NCBI GenBank assembly: GCA_037441225.1
Contig: JBBISU010000097.1
Coordinates: forward strand, 1 to 11,908
Reading direction: 5' to 3'
From: JBBFMJ01 sp037441225
GTDB lineage: Bacteria > Acidobacteriota > Thermoanaerobaculia > UBA2201
DNA: 11,908 nt
Both the position numbers and the translations under genes were made by a program. The notes below the pieces were generated by a model. The model ran no database searches and had not been told where the DNA came from. It was given only the letters and a program-made list of their open reading frames with translations. Numbering within the stretch: position 1 is the stretch's first letter; each line of letters begins with the position of its first letter. Shown piece after piece: positions 1 through 6,781 of this stretch.

Positions 1-10
1 TTAATAATAA

Positions 11-17
11 AAGGAGG
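11..17 (+). promoter_or_regulatory. Strong Shine-Dalgarno site of the first protease gene
   Basis: The sequence AAGGAGG lies five bases before the ATG at 23. It is a near-perfect anti-16S match and fixes the start of the first gene. It also shows that the host uses canonical Shine-Dalgarno initiation for at least some genes, in contrast to the next gene downstream, which has none. Confidence 0.85.
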
Positions 18-22
18 TTCCT

Positions 23-3000
23 ATGAAAAGATTATTTTTGCTTTTTTTATTTTTGGCAACTTTTTCTTTTTCCCTTGTAATTGAAATGCCTTTATCAGAA
101 ATAATTGAAAGGGCAGAATTTGTTTTCTATGGAAAAGTTGAAAACTTAAATTCTTTCTGGGAAGATGGAAATATCTATACAAATGTAAATTTTTCAGTTT
201 TAGATGTCCTCAAAGGAGAAGAAAAAGAGTTTTTTAATTTAAAAATTTTAGGTGGAACAGTTGGCGAGATAACCCAGGTAGTTGAAGATGTCCCTTCTTT
301 TTCAAAAGGTGAAGAAGTAATCCTGTTTTTGAAGGAAGGGTATTTAGTTGGACAGTTTCAAGGTAAAATTTCTATTTTTGAAAACTTTGCTTATTATAAA
401 GGCAGAAAATATCTAAAAAATGATTTTATTGATTCTTTAAAAAAATATTTAAAAAATCCAAACCATCCAATTTTGTCAAGTTTAATAAAAACAGGACCCA
501 AGGTTTTAAATTTTACTAAAGGACAAAAAAATATTTTTACTAATACAGCAGAAATTACAGCAAGTATTTTTTCAGCTGGATGGGAAGGAGAAGTTGATTA
601 TGATGGTGATGGATATAATCACTATGCAAAAATTTATTGGGACGCAGATGTTTCTGATAGAAAAAGCACATTAAATATTTATGAAAAAATTTATTGGAGG
701 GTTTCGGGGGATACAAGTTGGGTTTTATTATATATGACAGAAGTAAGAACAATTAAGGGAAATGATCCAGATGGTTTATCAATTGCAATTGAAGGAGCTG
801 AACATGGTTTTTATGATTTTAGAATTGAAGTTTATAGAGAAGGTCAAAACAGTTATGATGATTATATGGATCCAACAAATAATTCTTATCTTTCAAATTA
901 TAAGTTAGAGAAAAAAGAAGAAGATTTAGGGGGTAGTGGTGCAGTAATAGTTGAGATAGCACCAGATAGAGCATCAGCAGGAACAGAATCAGAAGTGGAG
1001 ATTAAAGGTATTGGTTTTGAAGAAACACAGGGAAATGGAAAAGTTGAATTTTTTTATCAATATGGAGAACCTCTTATAAGAGCTTCCGTTAATTATTGGA
1101 GTAATGAAAGTATAAAATGTGAAGTTCCAATTGGAATAATTAATGGTTATGCTGCATCAGCTGGCTCAGGACCAGTAAAAGTTACAACAAATTCTGGAAT
1201 TGAATCAAATGAATATGATTTCAGGGTAACTTTTTCTTATGGAAGAGTAAAATGGTCTGGGACAAATCCAGTTGTTAATTTTTATGTTGGTGAAAATATT
1301 ACAAACTGGACAGAAGCAGTATCAAAAGCAGGGAATACTTGGTCTCAGGAAGCAAATTTTACCCTTTCTTATGCTGGGACTACCTCAAACACAAATGTAA
1401 GCAAAAATGGGAAAAATGAGATAACTTTTTCAAAACTTGGATCAGGAACTATTGGGCAAGCTTCTTATTGGTCTTCCGGGGGCAAAATGAGTGAATGTGA
1501 TTTGACTTTAAATAGTGATTTGAGGTGGTCAACAGAGGATAAAACACCTTCTGGACACTACGATGTTGAAACAATAACATTACATGAATTGGGGCATTGG
1601 TTAAATTTAAGGGACCTTTATGGAAATTATGGAGATGGAGAATATGATATGGAAAAAGTTATGTATGGATATGGAAATACTGGGAGAAATAAAAGAGATT
1701 TACACCCTGATGACAGGGATGGAATTATTTATATTTATGGTGCCTCAATTCCCCCAGAAAGTTCTTTTTCCTGGTCACCAAAAATAATTTATATAGGAGA
1801 AGAAGTGAGTTTTTATGATTCTTCTAAATATAATCCTTCCCAATGGATATGGGATTTTGGAGATGGAGATACTTCAAATCTTCAAAATCCAAAGCATATC
1901 TTTTATTTTTCAGGAGTACATAAGATAAAACTTATAACTTCTAATTCTTATGGAACCTCTGAAGTTGTAAAAAATATAGTTGTTCTCCCAAAAACAAAAA
2001 TTCCAATTTTAAATTCGCCAAAAAATTTCAATTCTGTAATCCCTGCTTCAGCAAAAGCAATTGGACAAAATCAAACAAACTGGCTCACTGATTTAAGTAT
2101 TTACAATCCAAATTCAGAACCTATTTATGTATATTCTTACTTTTTGATTAGTGGATCTGATAATTCAAATGCAGATGGAATAGAGATTTTAATCCCTGCA
2201 AATAAAATGCATAAAATCTCTGATGTGCTGTTTAATCTTTTTGGCTTCAGCAATAATTTTGGAGGTATCTTTTTTACCTCTGAAAAACAATTTTTTATAA
2301 CAAGCAGGACTTATAATGATTTAGGAACAGCAGGAACTTATGGACAGTTCATTCCTGCCATCAATTTAAATAACTTTTTAAATGAAACAGAAGAAGGATT
2401 TATTTTAAATTTAATACAGACCCCATCTTTTAGAACAAATATTGGTTTTGTAAATTTTTCATCTATTGAAAGCAAATTTAACATAAACTTTTATAAGGAA
2501 GGTGGAATTTTAATTGGAACAATTCCTGTTGATATAGAACCCTTTAGCCATATCCAACTTTTAAGTCCTCTTTCAAATTTAACATCAGAAGAAATTGAAA
2601 ATGGTTATGCCACAATAAATGGAATTACACCTTCAACAAAAATAACTGGTTATGCTTCAATTGTAGATAACAGATCCTCAGATCCAATATTTGTTCCAAT
2701 GAAAAAAAGAGCTGAAATTGAAGGTAGAAAGCATCAAATTATCCCAGTCATCGCAAAAGCAAAAGGTGCTTACGGAACTGATTGGAAGAGTGACTTGAAA
2801 ATATTAAATCCCTTTCAAAGTCAAAATTTAACATTTAAGTATTACTCATCTGGCAATACTTTTGAAACAACAAAGCAAATTCCACAAAATAGTTTGATAA
2901 GTTATAATGATATTGTATCTTCTCTTTTTCCTTCTGCCCCTGAAAATTCTTCTGGGAGTTTACATATTTATTCAGATAATGGTTTGTTTTTGACTTCCAG

Positions 3001-3400
3001 GACATATAATTTAGTTGAAAATAAGACATATGGACAATTTATTCCCGGTATAAATGAAGCAGAAACTCTCCTTAAAAATGAAGTTGGTTTGCTTTTACAC
3101 TTAACTTATAATAATGATTATAGATGCAATATTGGTTTTACAGAATTTACAGGAACACCATCTGAAGTTCAGATAAAACTCTATGACAAAAACAGACAAC
3201 TCTTGGGTTTTAAAAATTATTCCATTGGTGCCTATTCAAATTTGCAAATTATAAATATCTTTCAGGATTTAAACATTCAAAATTATTATGAAGCAGCTTA
3301 TATTGAAATCAAAATAATAAATGGAAATGGTATTTATGCTTATGCCTCTGTTGTGGATAATAGAACAGGAGATTCAATTTTTATACCTTTTATAAAATAA
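23..3400 (+). CDS. Secreted multidomain matrixin-like zinc metallopeptidase (TIG, PKD and duplicated C-terminal module)
   Basis: This is a predicted exported protease of 1125 residues. Residues 1 to about 18 form a signal peptide. Residues ~19-120 are a beta-type N-terminal domain of a kind I associate with secreted bacterial proteins (FYGKV, then VLKG, then GEEVILFL). Residues ~185-300 carry a calcium-type motif, DYDGDG at 192-197. Residues ~314-403 look like an IPT/TIG Ig-like fold. The catalytic domain is at ~404-575: HELGH at 521-525 with D531 in the third-ligand position, a likely Met-turn at M547, and a matrixin-like end (LHPDDRDGI). A PKD domain follows (~576-655, WDFGDGD at 610-616). 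Residues 672-892 and 906-1125 are two copies of one module, each ending in VDNR..D.IF(V/I)P. Family logic says it cleaves extracellular protein; the substrate is unknown. The zinc motif is atypical (N528 where Gly is usual, Asp as third ligand), so activity is inferred. A terminator overlaps the stop, separating it from the next gene. Confidence 0.88.
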   Translation: MKRLFLLFLFLATFSFSLVIEMPLSEIIERAEFVFYGKVENLNSFWEDGNIYTNVNFSVLDVLKGEEKEFFNLKILGGTVGEITQVVEDVPSFSKGEEVILFLKEGYLVGQFQGKISIFENFAYYKGRKYLKNDFIDSLKKYLKNPNHPILSSLIKTGPKVLNFTKGQKNIFTNTAEITASIFSAGWEGEVDYDGDGYNHYAKIYWDADVSDRKSTLNIYEKIYWRVSGDTSWVLLYMTEVRTIKGNDPDGLSIAIEGAEHGFYDFRIEVYREGQNSYDDYMDPTNNSYLSNYKLEKKEEDLGGSGAVIVEIAPDRASAGTESEVEIKGIGFEETQGNGKVEFFYQYGEPLIRASVNYWSNESIKCEVPIGIINGYAASAGSGPVKVTTNSGIESNEYDFRVTFSYGRVKWSGTNPVVNFYVGENITNWTEAVSKAGNTWSQEANFTLSYAGTTSNTNVSKNGKNEITFSKLGSGTIGQASYWSSGGKMSECDLTLNSDLRWSTEDKTPSGHYDVETITLHELGHWLNLRDLYGNYGDGEYDMEKVMYGYGNTGRNKRDLHPDDRDGIIYIYGASIPPESSFSWSPKIIYIGEEVSFYDSSKYNPSQWIWDFGDGDTSNLQNPKHIFYFSGVHKIKLITSNSYGTSEVVKNIVVLPKTKIPILNSPKNFNSVIPASAKAIGQNQTNWLTDLSIYNPNSEPIYVYSYFLISGSDNSNADGIEILIPANKMHKISDVLFNLFGFSNNFGGIFFTSEKQFFITSRTYNDLGTAGTYGQFIPAINLNNFLNETEEGFILNLIQTPSFRTNIGFVNFSSIESKFNINFYKEGGILIGTIPVDIEPFSHIQLLSPLSNLTSEEIENGYATINGITPSTKITGYASIVDNRSSDPIFVPMKKRAEIEGRKHQIIPVIAKAKGAYGTDWKSDLKILNPFQSQNLTFKYYSSGNTFETTKQIPQNSLISYNDIVSSLFPSAPENSSGSLHIYSDNGLFLTSRTYNLVENKTYGQFIPGINEAETLLKNEVGLLLHLTYNNDYRCNIGFTEFTGTPSEVQIKLYDKNRQLLGFKNYSIGAYSNLQIINIFQDLNIQNYYEAAYIEIKIINGNGIYAYASVVDNRTGDSIFIPFIK
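2036..3397 (+). repeat. Intragenic tandem duplication of a ~220-residue C-terminal module
   Basis: Two protein-level copies lie at residues 672-892 (bases 2036-2698) and 906-1125 (bases 2738-3397). Both begin with (V/I)IP.(S/I)AKA.G, continue with a W.(T/S)DL.I.NP strand, contain TSRTYN then TYGQFIP(A/G)IN, then NIGF, and end with YAS(I/V)VDNR..D.IF(V/I)P. The DNA copies have diverged considerably, so the duplication is old or selected for divergence. By analogy with C-terminal modules of other secreted proteins it may attach to the surface or bind a ligand. That role is inferred. Confidence 0.8.
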
Positions 3401-3416
3401 AGGTATTTAATTTTTT
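3383..3416 (+). terminator. Rho-independent-type terminator overlapping the stop codon
   Basis: An 8-bp perfect inverted repeat (ATACCTTT at 3383-3390, AAAGGTAT at 3399-3406) encloses an 8-base loop and is followed by a T-rich tail with a run of six T (3411-3416). The 3' arm begins inside the TAA stop (3398-3400). The stem has only two G-C pairs, so it is weak, but its position directly before the next gene's putative promoter supports a transcript boundary. Confidence 0.5.
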
Positions 3417-3437
3417 AATTCTTTCAAACTAAAAATA

Positions 3438-3446
3438 TGTTAAAAT
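3438..3446 (+). promoter_or_regulatory. Extended -10 promoter placing the transcript start at the ATG (leaderless candidate)
   Basis: TGTTAAAAT fits the extended -10 pattern TGnTAnnaT. The hexamer TAAAAT ends six bases before the ATG at 3453, which puts the predicted first transcribed base on the A of the start codon. No Shine-Dalgarno sequence lies between them, and no good -35 is visible at the normal distance. In such AT-rich DNA a chance match is possible. Confidence 0.4.
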
Positions 3447-3452
3447 ATTTTT

Positions 3453-5909
3453 ATGAAAAGTACATTTTTATTCTTCATTCTTCTACCTACACTAATTTTT
3501 GGCTTAGAACCACCAAGAAAAGGTGAAATTGAAAGGCTAAAAAAAGAGGGAATTTTTAAAGAAAGATTAAAATTTGCAAATCAATTAGGAAACCACTTAC
3601 TTAAAACTAATAAATTGAAACAAAAAGAAATTTTTGGATTGCCCTCAAAGGGAACTCAAAAAATTTTTGTCTTGCTTGTTGAGTTTCCTGATTATAAACA
3701 TACAATATCAGATAACACAATAAAAGAAAGTTTATATGGAGATGGGAACCAAGAATATTTTCCTTATGAAAGTTTAAAAAACTATTATTTAAGATCTTCA
3801 TATAATCAGTTGCAAATAGAAGGTGAAGTTTTTGGATGGTATAAAGCAAAAAATAAAAGAAGTTATTATAATGATAATGCAGAACTTCTAATTGAAGAGG
3901 TCTTAAATTATTATGATCCTTTATATGATTTTTCTCAATTTGATAATGATGGGGATGGAATAATTGATTATTTTGCTGTTTATTGGACTGGAGCTGATGA
4001 GGGCTGGGCTTCCTTTTGGTGGGGATGGAATGGAATTTTTGGTGATTCAAATTATGAGATAGATGGCAAAAAACTTTATAATTTTACCTGGCAGTGGGAA
4101 GAAGAAAGTGCTGGGACTATAATACATGAAACAGGTCATGCATTGGGTCTTCCTGACTATTATGATTATGATTCTACAATTGGACCAGAAGGAGGGCTTG
4201 GAGGAATGGACATTATGGATGGTGGAGGAGATCACAACGCTTTTTCAAAATGGATATTAGGATGGATAGAACCAATTGTTTTAAAAGAAGGAGTTCATAA
4301 TTTAAATTTATACCCTTCAGAGGTTTATACTGATTTTGCAGTAATAGGCAGGGATTTTGATGGTTCAAACCCTTATGGTGAGTATTTCTTAATTCAAAAC
4401 AGGCAAAATATTGGAAATGATATAAATTTACCTGGAAATGGGTTAATGATATTTCACATTGATTCGAGGGTTGGCTGTGGAGAGGATTTTTTATATAATA
4501 ATTCTTATACCGAACATAAACTAATAAGAATAATGGAAGCAGATGGAAAAGAAGAAATTGAAAAAGGAAGGTGGGGTGATGCAGGCGATTTTTACAAAAA
4601 AGGGATGGAATTTACTCCAAAAAGTTTTCCTTCTTCCCATTTTTATAGCGGAATAAGTAGCGGGGTATGGGTGAGGGATATATCTTCAGAAGGAACAACA
4701 TATAACATAAATTTTATATTAAATCCTTTAAATCCCATTCCAAAACCAAAGATAAATTTAAAAGAAAGAGCTTCTTTATCGATTTCCAATCCTACAATTA
4801 GTTGGCAAAATGTCCCCTTAAATGAAGGATACAATATAGAAATCCACAGTGGCGCAAATACTTTAAATAAAGCAAATTTAAGTAAAGATTTAAATTTTTA
4901 TATAATTCCAGATCAATATATCTATGACGGAGCTATTTTAAGTATCTGGGTTAAAGCAAAAGCAGATGAGGAAAATTATTCATCAAGCTATTTTGAGAAA
5001 GTCCATTTTGTAGTTGACTGTCAGGATAGTTTTGTTTTTTTTAAAAAAACTTATGATCCTCCTCCTTGCAACTCCTGGATGCCTGCTGTAAGTTATGATT
5101 TTAATTCAAATAAAATAATTGTATTTGGTGGAAAGGAAAGTACTTCAACAGAAGAATTTGATGGGAAAAAATGGGAAATTTATAATCTTGAAGTGGCACC
5201 ACCAAAGAGATGGTATTCAACTTCTGCTTATGATCCTGTAAATGGCGGAATTTTGCTTTTTGGGGGCTGGGATTTTTATGAAAATGTACCTCTTGGAGAT
5301 ACCTGGTTTTACGATGGGATTAACCATAAATGGGAAGAAAAATTTTCCTTTGAAAGTCCATATCCCGATTGGGCTTGCAAAATGGCAACAAATTTTAAAG
5401 AAAGTTATATTTTGCTTTATTGTCCTGGTTCTACTTATAAATGGAATGGTGAAGAATGGCAACTCATAAAAAACTCCAATACTCCAGAATTGTATTATAC
5501 TGATATTGCCTATACATCTAAATTAAATGGTTTTATTTTATTTGGAGGATTAGATTATAACTGGAATTATTCAACTGAAACTTACTTTTTCGATGGAAAT
5601 AAATGGAAAATTTTAAATCTTCCTGTAAATGCACCTGAAAGAAGTTTTCATAAGCTTTTAAGGGATCCCTTTGAAGGTGGTGTATATTTGTTTGGTGGTG
5701 AATTTAATGGGAATTATCTTTTTGATTTATGGAAGTTTGATGGTGAAAGATGGGAAGAAGTTTTAATCTGTTCATATTTACCCTTTGAACTCTGGCCCAT
5801 CTCAGGGGATTACTTCTCAAAAAAAGAATATTTTTTCCTTACAACTGGCAGTGGCATAATCTTTGATTTCATAGTTCCCCAAGAATCAAAACATAAAAGA
5901 CCTTTTTAG
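3453..5909 (+). CDS. Secreted M6-family (immune inhibitor A-like) metallopeptidase with C-terminal kelch-type propeller
   Basis: The 818-residue protein begins with a signal peptide (residues 1 to ~17). The M6 catalytic region covers ~65-420. The zinc motif HETGHALGLPD is at 225-235, matching the family's HExxHxxGxxD, followed by YYD and a family-typical MDIMDGGG segment (252-259) and KWILGW. A calcium-type loop, DNDGDGIID (164-172), precedes the active site, as usual in M6 enzymes. Residues ~431-525 resemble a fibronectin type III domain. Residues ~540-800 contain kelch-like repeats with four clear (V/L)FGG turns, W/F-Y-D-G strands, and one degenerate blade around the CPGSTYKWNGEEW segment. 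The protein should act outside the cytoplasm as a zinc endopeptidase, with the propeller as a binding or docking platform. It starts 52 bases after the first protease gene, with no Shine-Dalgarno site, and probably has its own promoter. All expected zinc ligands are present. Confidence 0.9.
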   Translation: MKSTFLFFILLPTLIFGLEPPRKGEIERLKKEGIFKERLKFANQLGNHLLKTNKLKQKEIFGLPSKGTQKIFVLLVEFPDYKHTISDNTIKESLYGDGNQEYFPYESLKNYYLRSSYNQLQIEGEVFGWYKAKNKRSYYNDNAELLIEEVLNYYDPLYDFSQFDNDGDGIIDYFAVYWTGADEGWASFWWGWNGIFGDSNYEIDGKKLYNFTWQWEEESAGTIIHETGHALGLPDYYDYDSTIGPEGGLGGMDIMDGGGDHNAFSKWILGWIEPIVLKEGVHNLNLYPSEVYTDFAVIGRDFDGSNPYGEYFLIQNRQNIGNDINLPGNGLMIFHIDSRVGCGEDFLYNNSYTEHKLIRIMEADGKEEIEKGRWGDAGDFYKKGMEFTPKSFPSSHFYSGISSGVWVRDISSEGTTYNINFILNPLNPIPKPKINLKERASLSISNPTISWQNVPLNEGYNIEIHSGANTLNKANLSKDLNFYIIPDQYIYDGAILSIWVKAKADEENYSSSYFEKVHFVVDCQDSFVFFKKTYDPPPCNSWMPAVSYDFNSNKIIVFGGKESTSTEEFDGKKWEIYNLEVAPPKRWYSTSAYDPVNGGILLFGGWDFYENVPLGDTWFYDGINHKWEEKFSFESPYPDWACKMATNFKESYILLYCPGSTYKWNGEEWQLIKNSNTPELYYTDIAYTSKLNGFILFGGLDYNWNYSTETYFFDGNKWKILNLPVNAPERSFHKLLRDPFEGGVYLFGGEFNGNYLFDLWKFDGERWEEVLICSYLPFELWPISGDYFSKKEYFFLTTGSGIIFDFIVPQESKHKRPF

Positions 5910-5918
5910 AAAACAAAA

Positions 5919-6128
5919 ATGAAAGAAATAATATTGGAATCAATAATTACCTGCCCTTTTTGTGGATATTCAAAAAAAGAAATTATGCCAGAAGATTTTT
6001 GTCAGTTTTTTTATAGGTGTTCAAATTGCAATAATTTGATAAAACCAAAGAAAGGTGATTGTTGTGTCTTCTGCTCTTATGGCTCCGTTCCTTGTCCACC
6101 TGTGCAGAAAGAAAAGCAAAAGAAATGA
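5919..6128 (+). CDS. GDCCVxC-domain small cysteine-rich protein (Cys form)
   Basis: This 69-residue protein has nine cysteines (12, 15, 28, 34, 37, 48, 49, 52, 59). CPFC at 12-15 and CSNC at 34-37 look like a zinc ribbon. GDCCVFC at 46-52 followed by SYGSVPCPP is the hallmark of the GDCCVxC '(seleno)protein' family, some members of which carry selenocysteine. Here every site is an ordinary Cys codon and no in-frame TGA occurs before the terminal stop. The family's biochemical role is not established as far as I know; metal or thiol-redox chemistry is a reasonable guess. There is no signal peptide, so it is likely cytoplasmic. It begins nine bases after the M6 protease stop without a Shine-Dalgarno site and overlaps the next gene by four bases (ATGA), suggesting coupled expression. 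Confidence 0.85.
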   Translation: MKEIILESIITCPFCGYSKKEIMPEDFCQFFYRCSNCNNLIKPKKGDCCVFCSYGSVPCPPVQKEKQKK

Positions 6129-6742
6129 AAATTAAAATCCCAAAAGGATATTCTTTTCCTCTTGAAGAAAAAGAAATAAAAGAAGTTTTGGATTTATTTG
6201 ATTACAAAGGGGATTTTTTATATAAATCATTTCAAGAAGGAAAAATTATAGAAATCAAATTTAAAAATAAAATTGAGAAAAATGTAAAAAATTTAATTAT
6301 TTCTGTTATAAAAGGGCTGAATTATAATAAATTTTTAATAAAAAATAACATATTTTTTAAGTGTTTTTTAATTGGAGTTGACTCAATTGTTCTGCCAAGG
6401 GAATCAATTAAAATAGAGCAACTGTTAAAATCAAAAGAGATTATACCTTATAATGGTTTAAAAGAAGGTATAAAAACATATTTGAAAATAAAAAAAGCAG
6501 AAAATATTAAATACATATTGACAAATAATATAAAAGAAAAATATATAAAAAAATTTTCAATTTCTTTTCTTCAATGCCTTATAAAAAACTACTCTTCCTT
6601 TTCTTTTGAAATTGAAAAGATTGATAACTATACAAATTATTTTTTTTCCTTTAAATCTAATGATTTAGTTTTTCCTTTAGAGGGTTTTGGATTATTTTTG
6701 GAAAATTTAGGAAGGATAATCTATATTGAAAAAGTTTTATGA
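6125..6742 (+). CDS. Hypothetical protein, 205 residues, translationally coupled to the GDCCVxC gene
   Basis: I do not recognise this protein. The start is taken as the ATG at 6125, which shares ATGA with the preceding stop at 6126-6128. An in-frame TTG at 6059 would only translate GDCCVxC coding sequence in a second frame. The product is Lys/Ile/Phe-rich and basic, with no signal peptide and no clear membrane segment. A mixed alpha/beta pattern is visible, with a central stretch around GVDSIVLPRESIKIEQLL and a C-terminal segment VFPLEGFGLFLENLG. It has only two cysteines and no recognisable catalytic motif. The start overlap makes it a candidate functional partner of the small cysteine-rich protein, but that is inference. 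Coding status is supported by the long open frame and tight packing. Confidence 0.7.
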   Translation: MKIKIPKGYSFPLEEKEIKEVLDLFDYKGDFLYKSFQEGKIIEIKFKNKIEKNVKNLIISVIKGLNYNKFLIKNNIFFKCFLIGVDSIVLPRESIKIEQLLKSKEIIPYNGLKEGIKTYLKIKKAENIKYILTNNIKEKYIKKFSISFLQCLIKNYSSFSFEIEKIDNYTNYFFSFKSNDLVFPLEGFGLFLENLGRIIYIEKVL

Positions 6743-6755
6743 AATGGAGTATAAT
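6726..6755 (+). promoter_or_regulatory. Sigma-A-type promoter for the coiled-coil/TPR gene
   Basis: TTGAAA (6726-6731) and a perfect TATAAT (6750-6755) are separated by 18 bases. The -35 lies inside the 3' end of the preceding gene. The predicted start near 6762 leaves a ~20-base leader with a GGGAG Shine-Dalgarno site (6771-6775) six bases before the ATG at 6782. This suggests the downstream gene has its own transcript. Confidence 0.55.
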
Positions 6756-6781
6756 AAATTGAAATTTTTAGGGAGAAAAAT

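Noticed and set aside
3607..4050. 147-codon - strand open frame opposite the M6 protease
   Set aside because: It is an antisense shadow of the protease domain with a His/Asn/Gln-rich, low-complexity translation and no family resemblance.
5242..5469. 75-codon + strand open frame inside the kelch region
   Set aside because: It is an alternate frame fully within the M6 protease gene, with no start signal and no domain.
6056..6082. Possible selenocysteine site in the GDCCVxC protein
   Set aside because: The family can be a selenoprotein, but all codons in this motif are TGT or TGC. The only in-frame TGA is the terminal stop, which overlaps the next gene's ATG, and the protein is full length without readthrough.
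6059..6124. Upstream TTG extension of the 205-residue orphan
   Set aside because: The extra 22 codons would overlap the conserved GDCCVxC motif coding sequence in another frame. The ATG at 6125 with an ATGA overlap is a more natural start.
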